Positions 17,340-26,359 of a stretch of DNA of 64,000 nucleotides are shown here, piece by piece. Under the pieces are notes generated by a model. That model searched no databases, had not been told where the DNA came from, and was given only the letters and a program-made list of their open reading frames with translations. Numbering within the stretch: position 1 is the stretch's first letter; every line of letters begins with the position of its first letter. Both the position numbers and the translations under genes were made by a program. This stretch comes from Aestuariivita sp. Its GTDB lineage: Bacteria; Pseudomonadota; Alphaproteobacteria; Rhodobacterales; Rhodobacteraceae. The stretch covers positions 1 through 64,000 of the forward strand of contig NZ_JAAWWD010000063.1 of NCBI RefSeq assembly GCF_021404545.1, written 5' to 3'.

Positions 17340-17995
17340 CCGAGGAGGCCGGCAAACCCAGAGAGGAGAGCCTTTTCGAAGCGCCGCCCATGGGCGAGCA
17401 GGAGCGCATGGTCGAGGCCATCCTCTTTGCCACCGCCGAACCTGTGACCGTGCGCGAGCTGGAGGCGCGGATGCCCCATGGCTGTGACGCAGCCGAGGCG
17501 CTTGTGCATCTGCGCAAGCGCTATGAGGGGCGCGGCGTGCATGTGGTCAAGGTGGGCGATGCCTGGGCGATGCGCACCGCCGCCGATCTGGGGTTCTTGA
17601 TGCAAAAGGAAACGGTCGAGACGCGCAAGCTCAGCCGCGCCGCGATCGAGACCTTGGCCATCATCGCCTATCACCAGCCCGTCACACGGGCCGAGATCGA
17701 GGAGATCCGCGGTGTCTCGGTCAGCCGGGGCACGGTCGATCAGCTTTTGGAGATGGAGTGGATCCGCTTCGGTCGCCGTAAGATGACGCCGGGCCGCCCG
17801 GTCACCTTTGTGGTCACGCAAGGGTTTCTGGATCACTTCGGTCTGGAAAACGCGCGCGATCTGCCGGGGCTCAAAGAGCTGCGCGCGGCGGGTCTGCTGG
17901 AGAACCGACCGCCACCTGGTGCGCTCGGCCTGGGCGACGAGGACGACGAAGACGAGGGCATTGACGTCGATCAGTCCGAGCTCTTTGAAGAATGA
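17336..17995 (+). CDS. scpB: Segregation and condensation protein B
   Basis: A 219-residue ScpB with two winged-helix domains that dimerises on ScpA. Recognisable blocks are MVEAILFATAEPVTVRELEARM and LSRAAIETLAIIAYHQPVTRAEIEEIRGVSV. The C-terminus is strongly acidic (DEDDEDEGIDVD). The start is GTG 17336, overlapping the scpA stop as GTGA, so the two are translated as a coupled pair. Confidence 0.93.
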   Translation: MTEEAGKPREESLFEAPPMGEQERMVEAILFATAEPVTVRELEARMPHGCDAAEALVHLRKRYEGRGVHVVKVGDAWAMRTAADLGFLMQKETVETRKLSRAAIETLAIIAYHQPVTRAEIEEIRGVSVSRGTVDQLLEMEWIRFGRRKMTPGRPVTFVVTQGFLDHFGLENARDLPGLKELRAAGLLENRPPPGALGLGDEDDEDEGIDVDQSELFEE

Positions 17996-18068
17996 GACCG
18001 GTTTCGCCCTGAAAATTCCTTGGTTTCGTGCTATATACACCTTGAGAGCAGGATGAAGGGGTGTTGCG

Positions 18069-18341
18069 ATGAACGCGAACCGGATTATCAATATGATCAT
18101 GCGCCAGGTGATGCGCCGTGTGGTCAGCAAAGGCGTGGATATGGGCATCAACGGCGCCTCGAACCTTGCCAACAAGCGCAAGGGCAAGGCAGGCGGCAGC
18201 CCCGATGGCAGCACAATCGACGATCACGGCAACGTGGTCGAGCGCGGCCAGCCCACTGCCCAGCAGCAAAAGCAGGTGCGAAAGTCCCAGCGCAGCGCCA
18301 AACAGGCGATCCGCGCGGCGCGCCGACTGGGCCGGATGTAA
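18069..18341 (+). CDS. Small basic protein of unknown function, 90 aa
   Basis: A 90-residue, strongly basic protein beginning MNANRIINMIMRQVMRRVV. The N-terminal third could form an amphipathic helix. The middle is a Gly/Ser-rich linker. The C-terminus is a run of Arg/Lys/Gln (QKQVRKSQRSAKQAIRAARRLGR). ATG 18069 has AAGGGG upstream. It follows scpB by 73 bases, where tatABC is often found in relatives. The composition suggests nucleic-acid or membrane association. I do not recognise a family. Confidence 0.7.
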   Translation: MNANRIINMIMRQVMRRVVSKGVDMGINGASNLANKRKGKAGGSPDGSTIDDHGNVVERGQPTAQQQKQVRKSQRSAKQAIRAARRLGRM

Positions 18342-19097
18342 GCACGAAGACCCAGCCACATGTGGACGCGGTGGCAGAGCGGACTGGCGCCTGCCTTCAC
18401 CGTGTCGGATTAACGCTCAGGAATGACCTGTCGACAGGCGGCTGCGCACCTTGATCCTGATAGGCCTGACGGAACCGGTCGATGATCGGCGTGATCTCTC
18501 GCCGAGTTCGGGTCGCGGTCAGACCGGCGACAAGGCCCGGCTCGGATCAGGGCCGCAGCGTCGAGATGTCGGGTTGCGCAAAGCACCCTGCGTCGCGATG
18601 CTCATCGGGGAAGGCGGCCTCGACCGGGCGGCGGGTGTGCAGGGTGCCGATCTCCTCCAGCCGCAGACCCGACTGATGGACCGGACCTGCTTCATCTTCG
18701 CTCAGTGTGCCATCCTCAATCCGCACGCGCCAATGTCGGGCACAGCTGTCGAACATCGACACAGCCCCTCTATGGCCGAGATAACGCCCCGTTTCGTCAA
18801 CACCGATATTGTGAAGAACCAGCCCCTCGCCCCGGGGCAGGTGCGCGTGCGCTCTGGCAGGAATGCCGCCCAATCCCTGGCGTCTTGGACCTGAAACCGG
18901 GACCGGACAACGGCCCGACCAGAGCGCGACACGATCCATCCGGCGACCAGATCGGGCCTGGTTTGGTTGCGCGGGGATGAGAAAGGACTGGCCCAGCGGT
19001 TGGAGCAAGGTGGCGCCGCCCCCCGGATTCTTGCTTGCAGACACAATCCATGGCAGAGTGGGCGCCATTTTATACAAGTTTTTTGGGGGAACATCCA
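18342..19097. other. 756-base stretch with a decayed gene
   Basis: No intact gene is recognisable here. GC by codon position at 18547-18850 is uneven (roughly 68/48/76 percent along the plus triplets), so the DNA was or is coding. The most coherent reading is on the minus strand and is interrupted; it is listed as a pseudogene. The right end holds the promoter and GGGGGA ribosome site for the gene at 19098. Confidence 0.4.
18397..18939 (-). pseudogene. Probable decayed minus-strand gene, in-frame stop
   Basis: One minus-strand frame reads from ATG 18939 (MDRVALWSGR) to a TGA at 18397-18399, with one in-frame TGA at 18547-18549. Residues on both sides look protein-like: upstream LVLHNIGVDETGRYLGHRGAV and SMFDSCARHWRVRIEDGTL; downstream GLVAGLTATRTRREITPIID and RFRQAYQDQGAQPP. 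The first part also drifts into another frame (DARDWAAFLPERTRT), suggesting a frameshift as well. I do not recognise the family. If the stop is real, this is a recent pseudogene; the alternative is chance coding appearance opposite a plus-strand ORF (18451-18894). Confidence 0.35.
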
Positions 19098-20333
19098 ATG
19101 GCCAAGGGGTCCGAGACATTTACGATTGGCCAGCGCACTGGCAACATTTCGGTCGGTGCTTTGCTGATCCTGCTTTACGCGATCTGCGTCACCCTGTTGG
19201 TTGTCGGCTTTTCGGCCTATGTGATCCGCACCGACTGGAACGGGGCGCTGGCCAATAACGGGGCCGAGCTGAGAGATCTCGACACGCTCCGGTTCCTGGT
19301 CAAGCGCGACGAAGAGCTTGAAGCGCTGATTGCGGCCGCACAGGACGACATTGCCAGGGCGGACGACTCGATCCTGATCACCGTGCAGGCCGAAAACACC
19401 ACCTCGGTTCAGTACGACCGGGCCCAGACCAGTCTTCGCGAAACCGTCATGCTGGCCCATGCCCATCTGAGCGAGGCGACCGCGCATCTGGCCGAGGGCG
19501 ACAATGCCAGGTTGTACCGGCTGATCGCAACCCAAGAGGACAAGCCAATGCTTGCGGCGGTGAATGCCGGGTTCTTCCAGCTTCCGCTGATGAGCTTCCG
19601 CGACACCATCGAGCCGCAGAAGCGCCAACAGATCCTGAGCGATGCCAGCGATCTGTCGGCGCGGCTGACCGAACTCTCGGATCAGATATCCAGCCTGACG
19701 CTCGCGGTACAAAATGCCGAAAGCAACACCCAGCGCGCGCATGAGGAGCGCTCGTTTCACCTGAAGCGGCAAAACAGCCATCAGGCGGCGCTGGACGAGC
19801 TGCGCAAATCGGTCCCGATCTATTCCGAGCATCGCACCCGCTGGATTTCGCTGGCCGATGCCGGTTGGTGGAACCCGTTGCCGCAACTGGTGTCGACGCC
19901 CACCATCCTGTTGACATTGATGGTGACCATCGCCGCCGGTGCGTTGGGAACCCTGGTGGCCTATTCGCGCTCGACCTTTCTGGAGCAACGGGTGCCCAGT
20001 GGGTCGCGGCTGTTGATCATTCTGGGCGAGGGGATCGCGGCGGCGATCGGCGTGTTCCTGTTCGCAGGGGCCGGGATGCTGGTTCTGTCTCAGGGCGGTG
20101 GGCCGGACGGGCGGCTGGAACTGAGCCCCTTCACGGTGGCGTTTCTGGCCTTCCTGTCGGGCTTCATGGCCGAAAGCGCGTTCAACAAGATCAGCAATTT
20201 CGGCACGGATTTCTTTGGCAAAGGCACTGACACAAACGCGGATGCCGCCGACGGGGACGCCGCGGCCAAGCCACACCCGGTGGCGCCACCGGACCCGGTC
20301 GGCGCCGACGACGCTCCCAAGCCAGCAACCTAG
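19098..20333 (+). CDS. Coiled-coil inner-membrane protein, unknown function
   Basis: A 411-residue membrane protein. One transmembrane helix at about 19-42 (SVGALLILLYAICVTLLVVG) is followed by a long periplasmic helical region (50-250) rich in Ala, Glu, Gln and Leu, which should form coiled coils. Two further hydrophobic segments lie at about 275-297 and 310-340. The tail is cytoplasmic, Asp/Ala/Pro-rich and disordered. ATG 19098 has GGGGGAA upstream. The topology (sensor-like coiled coil plus membrane hairpins) has no recognised catalytic or signalling motif. It converges on dcd, 9 bases away. Confidence 0.7.
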   Translation: MAKGSETFTIGQRTGNISVGALLILLYAICVTLLVVGFSAYVIRTDWNGALANNGAELRDLDTLRFLVKRDEELEALIAAAQDDIARADDSILITVQAENTTSVQYDRAQTSLRETVMLAHAHLSEATAHLAEGDNARLYRLIATQEDKPMLAAVNAGFFQLPLMSFRDTIEPQKRQQILSDASDLSARLTELSDQISSLTLAVQNAESNTQRAHEERSFHLKRQNSHQAALDELRKSVPIYSEHRTRWISLADAGWWNPLPQLVSTPTILLTLMVTIAAGALGTLVAYSRSTFLEQRVPSGSRLLIILGEGIAAAIGVFLFAGAGMLVLSQGGGPDGRLELSPFTVAFLAFLSGFMAESAFNKISNFGTDFFGKGTDTNADAADGDAAAKPHPVAPPDPVGADDAPKPAT

Positions 20334-20342
20334 CGGTCCCGC

Positions 20343-21422
20343 TCAGCCCGGCGCCCGGAAATGCTTGGAGAGCTTCAGCCCCTGGCCCTGATAATTCGAC
20401 GCGATTTCGCGGCCATAGAGCTGGGTCGGCACCTCGGCCATGCGCTCATAGACCAGCCGACCCACAACCTGACCGTGTTCCAGAACGAACGGTGCCTCGT
20501 GACAGCGCACCTCCAGCACCCCGCGCGATCCCGCGCCGCCCGCCGCGTCATGTCCGAACCCGGGGTCGAAGAAGCCCGCGTAATGCACCCGGAACTCGCC
20601 AACCATGGCCAGATAGGGGGCCATTTCCGCCGCGTATTCGGGCGGGATGTGAACCGCCTCCCGGCTCACCAGAATATAAAATGCGCCGGGATCGAGGATA
20701 ATGCGCCCCTCAGAGCTATGGACCTCCTCCCAATACTCGGCCGGATCATACTGGCCGATCCGATCCAGGTCGATTACCCCGGTATGCGGTTTGGCGCGGT
20801 ATCCCACCAGCGTATCGCCCGGCAGCGCCAGATCCACCGAAAAGCCCAGACCCTGCTCGATCACCGCCGCGCCGTCCACCAGACGGCTTCGCACATGCAG
20901 CGCCCGTAGATCCTCGTCGCTCAGTACCGATTGGCCTTGCCGGAACCGGATCTGGTTCAGGCGCATGCCCGGACGGACCAAGACCGAAAACGAGCGTGGA
21001 CAGATCTCGGCATAAAGCGGACCTGCATAGCCTTCGGGAATGCGGTCGAACTCGGTCCCGCCGTCGATGATCGTGCGGGTCAGCAGATCGAGCCTGCCGG
21101 TAGAGCTTTTGGCATTGGCGACGGCTGTCATGCCCGGCGGCAGCGCCAAACGCTCCATCAGCGGCACCAGATAGACACAGCCCTTTTCCAGGACCGCGCC
21201 TTGGGAGAGGTCGATGCGGTGCATCTCGAACTCGCGCAGGCGATCGGTGACGCTTTGCCCGTCGCCCGCCAGGAACGACGCGCGGACCCGATAGGCGACA
21301 TCGCCCAGCCGCAGATCGAGGCTGGCAGGCTGGATTTGAGCGGACTCGACCACAGGATCGGCAGTGATCTGGCCGCGGTCAATCATCGCTTCGATCTGTT
21401 GATTGGGGCAGACACCGGTCAT
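20343..21422 (-). CDS. dcd: dCTP deaminase, double-length form
   Basis: A 359-residue 2'-deoxycytidine 5'-triphosphate deaminase, making dUTP for thymidylate synthesis. It is about twice the length of E. coli Dcd because the trimeric dUTPase-like fold occurs twice, a form known in alphaproteobacteria. Blocks such as QIQPASLDLRLG (N-half) and AGFFDPGFGH (C-half) are the characteristic strands of that fold. I start it at ATG 21422 (MTGVCPNQQIEAMID); the in-frame ATG at 21458 adds twelve residues without family support. Confidence 0.9.
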   Translation of the reverse strand: MTGVCPNQQIEAMIDRGQITADPVVESAQIQPASLDLRLGDVAYRVRASFLAGDGQSVTDRLREFEMHRIDLSQGAVLEKGCVYLVPLMERLALPPGMTAVANAKSSTGRLDLLTRTIIDGGTEFDRIPEGYAGPLYAEICPRSFSVLVRPGMRLNQIRFRQGQSVLSDEDLRALHVRSRLVDGAAVIEQGLGFSVDLALPGDTLVGYRAKPHTGVIDLDRIGQYDPAEYWEEVHSSEGRIILDPGAFYILVSREAVHIPPEYAAEMAPYLAMVGEFRVHYAGFFDPGFGHDAAGGAGSRGVLEVRCHEAPFVLEHGQVVGRLVYERMAEVPTQLYGREIASNYQGQGLKLSKHFRAPG

Positions 21423-21480
21423 CTCAGAGATCCCGCTTGTTGCATGGCAGGCGTGCAAAATTTGACTGGGGCAGGTGTAT

Positions 21481-21557
21481 TGGTCGGGCTAGCAGGACTC
21501 GAACCTGCGACCTTCCGTCCCCCAGACGGACGCGCTACCAGGCTGCGCCATAGCCCG
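21481..21557 (-). tRNA. tRNA-Pro (GGG)
   Basis: A complete cloverleaf on the minus strand. The acceptor stem CGGGCTA pairs with TAGCCCG. The anticodon stem TCCGT/ACGGA encloses the loop CTGGGGG with anticodon GGG. The T arm contains GTTCGAGTC. CCA is encoded at 21481-21483. It lies between dcd and the merR gene. Confidence 0.95.
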
Positions 21558-21633
21558 ACTTGAAGGCGTTCATACCGGTTTTGGCACCGGGGACAAGGGG
21601 GAATCATGCCAAATCCGACAACTCTGGCATCGC

Positions 21634-22491
21634 TCAGCCGCGCGGATCCGCCATACGGTCGCGCAGGACCGCCAGACGCCCTAGCAACGGCGCCAGCGCC
21701 CGGGATTGTTCGGCGTCAAGGCTGTGGGACACGCCCAGATGGCTGAGCGCACCGGCCCGGGTCGCAATCTGCGCTTCGGGCGGAGGATCGGGTGCATCGA
21801 CGACGCGTGCGCGGGGCGGTTCCGCGCCGGGTGCGGCGCCCATCGGCTGGGTCAGAAAGGAGGGCAGGGGCGAGGCGTCGGGCTCTGCGGGCGCGGGCTG
21901 GCTGTCCGGTGCGTCAGGCTCTGCGGCGGCGGCCTCCTGCCTGGTCGGTTCGGGCGGTGCGGGGGGGGCCGCGACCGGGGTCTGCTCCACCGCTTCTTCC
22001 GGGGTCTTGTCGTTAGCCTCGGCAGGTGCATCCTCGGCCTTGGGCGTGGCCTGTGCCGGGCCCGCCTCCTGCCCGGGATCGGGCACCGGATCGGCTGCTC
22101 CGGTTTCGGCGCCCGCACGGTCTTCGGGGCGCGCCTTGAACCGCAGGACATTTTGCGCGGCCGGCAGCGCGTCATGATCGGATATCGCCGATGTACCGGA
22201 GATTTCCGCATCCGTATCAAGAGGTTGCGAAAAGGTGCTCACATGTGCCACGCCCTCTTCACGCAAGAGTTTCTGCACCCCCTTGATGGTCATTCCCTCG
22301 TCATGCAAAAGCGCCTTGATCCCACCCAAAAGCGCCATGTCGGCGGGGCGGTAATAGCGTCGGCCGCCTGCACGTTTCACCGGTTTGACCTGGCTGAACT
22401 TGCTCTCCCAAAACCGCAGCACATGGGTCTGCACGCCCAGCCATTCAGCCACCTCACTGATGGTGCGGAAGGCATCGGGCGACTTGTCCAT
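21634..22491 (-). CDS. MerR family transcriptional regulator
   Basis: A 285-residue regulator. Residues 1-75 are a MerR helix-turn-helix ([36 protein letters not shown]). The remainder is a long Ala/Pro/Glu-rich disordered region followed by a short helical C-terminus ([22 protein letters not shown]). No effector cysteines typical of metal-sensing MerR proteins are present. It lies 17 bases downstream of ihfA on the same strand, an order conserved in Rhodobacteraceae. Target unknown. Confidence 0.88.
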   Translation of the reverse strand: MDKSPDAFRTISEVAEWLGVQTHVLRFWESKFSQVKPVKRAGGRRYYRPADMALLGGIKALLHDEGMTIKGVQKLLREEGVAHVSTFSQPLDTDAEISGTSAISDHDALPAAQNVLRFKARPEDRAGAETGAADPVPDPGQEAGPAQATPKAEDAPAEANDKTPEEAVEQTPVAAPPAPPEPTRQEAAAAEPDAPDSQPAPAEPDASPLPSFLTQPMGAAPGAEPPRARVVDAPDPPPEAQIATRAGALSHLGVSHSLDAEQSRALAPLLGRLAVLRDRMADPRG

Positions 22492-22508
22492 GGATCAGGT
22501 CCCTTCCG

Positions 22509-22811
22509 TCAGCTTTTGTTGCCCGACGCGACGCGATCTTTCATCAGATGCGAGGGCCGGAACGTCAGCACGCGGCGGGGCTGAATGGGAACCTCTTCTC
22601 CGGTCTTGGGATTGCGTCCGACACGCGCGGATTTATCGCGCACGCTGAAGGTCCCAAAGGAGGAAATCTTGACCTGTTCGCCACGCACCAGCGCGTCGGA
22701 CATGTGATTGAGCATCGATTCAACCAACTGTGCGCTTTCGTTGCGGGACAAACCCACTTCGCGAAAGACCGCTTCGCTGAGATCCATGCGTGTTATTGTT
22801 TTTTCGCCCAT
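22509..22811 (-). CDS. ihfA: Integration host factor subunit alpha
   Basis: A 100-residue DNA-bending protein of the HU/IHF family; it pairs with IhfB. The start [23 protein letters not shown] and the beta-arm region [30 protein letters not shown] identify it; the Pro at the arm tip that intercalates DNA is within RNPKTGEE. It is followed by merR and preceded by fabH and plsX, the standard order. Confidence 0.93.
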   Translation of the reverse strand: MGEKTITRMDLSEAVFREVGLSRNESAQLVESMLNHMSDALVRGEQVKISSFGTFSVRDKSARVGRNPKTGEEVPIQPRRVLTFRPSHLMKDRVASGNKS

Positions 22812-22905
22812 ACCAGTCCCCGTTTTTCAGCGACGATAGGGGGATTGAAGTTTGCCTGTCAATAACGCTGTCCCGCAAGGGCTTGAATTTGCGGGGTTTC
22901 GCGCT

Positions 22906-23877
22906 TTACCAGCGCAAGACCACCGCGCCCCAGGCCAGACCGCCGCCAATTGCCTCGGTTACCAGCAGGTCTCCGGGCTTGATCTGGCCGCGTTCCTTGC
23001 CGACCGACAGGGCGAGGGGAATCGATGCCGCCGAGGTGTTGCCGTGATCCTGCACCGTCACGACGACCTTTTCCATCGGCAGGCCCATCTTTTTGGCGGT
23101 GCCCGAGATGATGCGGATATTGGCCTGATGCGGCACGATCCAATCCACGTCATCCGCCGTCAGCCCGGCTTTTTCCAGCGCGGCATGGGCGGTCGAGGCG
23201 AGCTTTTCCACCGCGTGGCGAAAGACCTGGTTGCCTTGCATGCGCACATAGCCGGTTGTTTTGGTGGACACGCCGCCATCGGCATAAAGCAGATCTTTGT
23301 AGCGCCCGTCGGAGTTGAGATCGGTCGACAGGATCCCACGGTCGTCGGACGTTCCCTGGCCTTCCTGCCCCTCCAGCACCAGCGCGCCGGCCCCGTCGCC
23401 AAAAAGGACACAAGTCGCGCGATCGGTCCAGTCCATGATCCGGCTGAAGGTCTCGGCGCCGATGACCAGAACCCGGTTGGCCTGTCCCGACAGGATCAGG
23501 GCATTGGCATTGGCCAGCGCATAGGCAAAGCCCGCGCAGACCGCCTGAACATCAAAGGCAAAGCCGCTGGTCATGCCCAGCTCGGCCTGCACCATGGTCG
23601 CGGCCGAGGGAAAGGTCAGATCGGCGGTCGATGTGGCCAGGATGATCGCGTCGATGTCGCCGGGCGCCAGTTCGGCATCGGCGAGGGCCGCTTTCGCCGC
23701 ATCGGTGGCCATGTTCGAAGTGGTCTCACCTTCGGCGGCGAAATGGCGCCGTTCGATGCCCGACCGGGCGCGAATCCATTCATCGCTGGTGTCCAGCGTC
23801 TTTTCAAACTCGGAATTGGGAACAATCCGTTCCGGAAGGTAGTGGCCTACGCCCACCACGACGGCACGTCGCGTCAT
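22906..23877 (-). CDS. fabH: 3-oxoacyl-ACP synthase III
   Basis: A 323-residue KAS III that condenses acetyl-CoA with malonyl-ACP to start fatty-acid chains. The active cysteine lies in VQAVCAGFAYAL. The His is in IVPHQANIRI and the Asn in HGNTSAASIPLAL, giving the Cys-His-Asn triad. Length is standard. It lies 15 bases downstream of plsX and shares its transcript. Confidence 0.94.
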   Translation of the reverse strand: MTRRAVVVGVGHYLPERIVPNSEFEKTLDTSDEWIRARSGIERRHFAAEGETTSNMATDAAKAALADAELAPGDIDAIILATSTADLTFPSAATMVQAELGMTSGFAFDVQAVCAGFAYALANANALILSGQANRVLVIGAETFSRIMDWTDRATCVLFGDGAGALVLEGQEGQGTSDDRGILSTDLNSDGRYKDLLYADGGVSTKTTGYVRMQGNQVFRHAVEKLASTAHAALEKAGLTADDVDWIVPHQANIRIISGTAKKMGLPMEKVVVTVQDHGNTSAASIPLALSVGKERGQIKPGDLLVTEAIGGGLAWGAVVLRW

Positions 23878-23892
23878 CAGGATGCCTGCCCT

Positions 23893-25020
23893 TTATGCAT
23901 CTGTCTGTTTGGGGCCGTCGGTGTCCCCGTCCTTGGGCCCATTCGGCGTATCCTGAGCAAGTGCTGCGGCAGATGCAACCCGTGCGGCGAGCTTTTCCGA
24001 AAAACCCGATTGCGCCAGTTGGAAGGCCAGCTTGACCGCGGCCGACACGCCGGTGGCATCCGCGCTGCCGTGGGATTTCACCACCGTGCCGTTCAGTCCC
24101 AGAAACACCCCGCCATTGACGCGGCGCGGGTCGATGCGCTTTCTCAGCCGCCGCAAAGAGGTCAGCGCCAAAAGCGAGGCCAGCCGCGAAAGCGGTGTGT
24201 ACCGAAACGCCTCACGCAGCAGATCGCCGATCAGGCTGGCGGTGCCTTCGCCGGTTTTCAGCGCCACATTGCCGGTAAACCCATCCGTGACAATCACATC
24301 GCAGACATCGCCGGGGATATCACCGCCTTCGACAAAGCCCACGAAATCGAAACTCGCGCGATCCGCGAAGCCGCCGATCAGCTCGAAGCCTTCGCGCAGT
24401 TCGGGACGGCCCTTGTGCTCTTCCGTGCCGACATTCAGAAGGCCAATCCGGGGGCGGGGCAGGTCAAGCCCGTTGCGCGCATAAGAGGCGCCCATCAGCG
24501 CATATTGCAGCAGATCTTGCGCGTCGGCCCGGACATCGGCCCCCACATCCAGCATCACGTTGAAGCCTTGCGGGTTGCGCGACGGCCAGAGAATCGCGAT
24601 TGCGGGCCGGATAATGCCGGGCAGGCGGCGCAGGCGGATCGTGCTCAGCGCCATGAGCGCCCCGGTATTTCCGCACGAGACGGCCACGGTCGCATGTCCC
24701 TCGCGCACCGATTCCAGCGCTGACCACATCGAGGTCCCCTTGCCGTGACGCATCACATGGCTGGGTTTGTCCTGCATGGTGACGACATCGGGCGCATCGC
24801 AATAGGTGACGCGGTCCTCCAGACCGCGCTTGCGCGCCACTTGGGCGCGCAGCATGTCCTCGGGACCGTGCAGGATAAAACCGATATCGGGGTTTTTCTG
24901 GGCGGACCTGGCAATGCCAGCGACAACAGCGGCAGGCCCGGCGTCTCCGCCCATGGCATCGACCGAGATAATGATGCGCCCAGATTGCGCTGTCGTGTTA
25001 TGCTCGGCCGTGGCTGACAT
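23893..25020 (-). CDS. plsX: Phosphate acyltransferase PlsX
   Basis: A 375-residue enzyme that converts acyl-ACP to acyl-phosphate for phospholipid synthesis. Family blocks are IISVDAMGGDAGP near the N-terminus, SCGNTGALM in the centre and DGFTGNVALKTGEGTA. It sits between rpmF and fabH, the classic cluster. The C-terminal 25 residues (DTPNGPKDGDTDGPKQ) form a hydrophilic tail. Confidence 0.94.
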   Translation of the reverse strand: MSATAEHNTTAQSGRIIISVDAMGGDAGPAAVVAGIARSAQKNPDIGFILHGPEDMLRAQVARKRGLEDRVTYCDAPDVVTMQDKPSHVMRHGKGTSMWSALESVREGHATVAVSCGNTGALMALSTIRLRRLPGIIRPAIAILWPSRNPQGFNVMLDVGADVRADAQDLLQYALMGASYARNGLDLPRPRIGLLNVGTEEHKGRPELREGFELIGGFADRASFDFVGFVEGGDIPGDVCDVIVTDGFTGNVALKTGEGTASLIGDLLREAFRYTPLSRLASLLALTSLRRLRKRIDPRRVNGGVFLGLNGTVVKSHGSADATGVSAAVKLAFQLAQSGFSEKLAARVASAAALAQDTPNGPKDGDTDGPKQTDA

Positions 25021-25042
25021 GCGTGGGCCCGCGAGAGGCGTC

Positions 25043-25249
25043 TTAGGCCGCGTCTTCGTCCAGGTCGATCTCGTCGGTCATCGGGACGACTTCCATGTCG
25101 CCGTAATGGCCGCAGGCCGCGCAGACGTGATGCGGGCGCTTGAGTTCGCCGCAATTGGGGCATTCGTTGGGATTCGCGGCCACCAGCGCATCATGCGCAC
25201 GACGGTTGTTGCGACGCGATTTGGATACTTTGTTCTGTTGGACGGCCAT
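25043..25249 (-). CDS. rpmF: 50S ribosomal protein L32
   Basis: A 68-residue ribosomal protein starting [20 protein letters not shown]. Its zinc ribbon keeps four cysteines ([20 protein letters not shown]). The C-terminus is acidic, as in other alphaproteobacterial L32. It precedes plsX. Its usual upstream partner yceD is present but separated by 464 bases. Confidence 0.96.
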   Translation of the reverse strand: MAVQQNKVSKSRRNNRRAHDALVAANPNECPNCGELKRPHHVCAACGHYGDMEVVPMTDEIDLDEDAA

Positions 25250-25713
25250 GTCTCAACCTTCATTCTGTTCGGGCCTGCACGGGTCCCGGTGGACCGGAGC
25301 GGCGGGATTTCTATAGCTTTGCCGATGTGGCGTGACGAGCGTTTAGGCCTGAGCCTGCGCCTTGTCCAACCCTAAATGCGTGAAGGCGCGAAAATACGCA
25401 GTTTCCCGGTTTCCGCAAGACGTTTTTTTGGGCATCTCCACGCGGGCGGGGAAAGGTCGTTCATGGCCCGTCACCAAATCGACGCGCGATTCAAGGGGCT
25501 ATGGTGCCAGGAAACAGGGGCGCCAGGCCGTCGCGCCTGCACCCCAGCCATCCTGCCGGTTTGGCGCCTGGGCAGGCACCATGCGTTGAGCAGAGCGAAA
25601 GAGGTGTTTGGCCGGCATATCATATCGCCCAGCGAAGGGGGGGGGCGGCGCCATCCGACGGACAGGCGCTGACGCGGCTGGACCCTGATTGAGGTTTGGG
25701 TCGCATGGCGGTC
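25250..25713. other. 464-base gap between yceD and rpmF
   Basis: The two genes are normally almost adjacent. I find no convincing gene in either strand here; open frames of about 100 codons look like shadows. There is a G-run near 25635 and no clear hairpin. It probably contains a separate rpmF promoter, with insertion or expansion of non-coding DNA. Confidence 0.35.
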
Positions 25714-26274
25714 TCACTCCTTGCCTTCCAGCTTGTCGCGGAGCTCGGCAAGACCCGCAAAGGGGCGCACATCGTCATCGGTCAGCGGGGCCTTGCCGGG
25801 TTCGGTAAAGACGGCCTGGACCGTTTCGGCGCTGTCTTTTCTGGGATAGGCGGGAATGCTGAGCGCCAGGGCTTCTGCCATGACGGCGGTCAGGTCGATC
25901 TGATGGGGCAGCGGTTCGACCGTGTCGTCTTCGGGCATTTCGACCTCTGCGGCGTCCGGCTCGACATGATCCGCCACATAGTGGCGTGTGACGGATGTCT
26001 CGATCCGGGTCGTTACCGGTTCCAGCGACACCACGCAGGGCTGCACCACCGTGGCGCCCAATCTGGCGTCGATCCGCCAATCGGTTTCGCCGGTCGCGCG
26101 GATCTCACCGGCGAAACGCAGTTTGCGCAGGGCATTCAGCTCAAGCTCCTCTGCCAGGGCGCGCATATCCTGCGCATCCGGGCTCAGATCAAAGCGCGTC
26201 GGCTTGCCCTGCGGCAGGTCGGAAAGCCTGTAGATCGGGCGTTTGGGATCAAAGGCAGAGGATTGCGCTGACAT
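25714..26274 (-). CDS. yceD: YceD/DUF177 family protein
   Basis: A 186-residue protein of the YceD (DUF177) family, linked to 23S rRNA accumulation and nearly always encoded upstream of rpmF. The conserved core includes VVQPCVVSLEPVTTRIE (the cysteine-containing strand) and the acidic segment PEDDTVEPLPHQIDLTAVMAEAL. It diverges from bamE. The biochemical role is not established. Confidence 0.88.
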   Translation of the reverse strand: MSAQSSAFDPKRPIYRLSDLPQGKPTRFDLSPDAQDMRALAEELELNALRKLRFAGEIRATGETDWRIDARLGATVVQPCVVSLEPVTTRIETSVTRHYVADHVEPDAAEVEMPEDDTVEPLPHQIDLTAVMAEALALSIPAYPRKDSAETVQAVFTEPGKAPLTDDDVRPFAGLAELRDKLEGKE

Positions 26275-26359
26275 GGGCGGACACTTTCGTTTCTTGAACC
26301 GGGGGCGTTCCTTCTGTAATTGGGATAAAAGCCATGGCGAGACGAGGCAAGGGGCACCG

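Noticed and set aside
18547..18549. In-frame TGA as a selenocysteine codon
   Set aside because: No SECIS-like hairpin was noticed, and the frame also looks shifted elsewhere; decay is simpler.
22852..24723. Plus-strand ORF of 623 aa
   Set aside because: It lies antisense to fabH and plsX, both with intact active sites. The product is His/Gly/Arg-rich with no fold.
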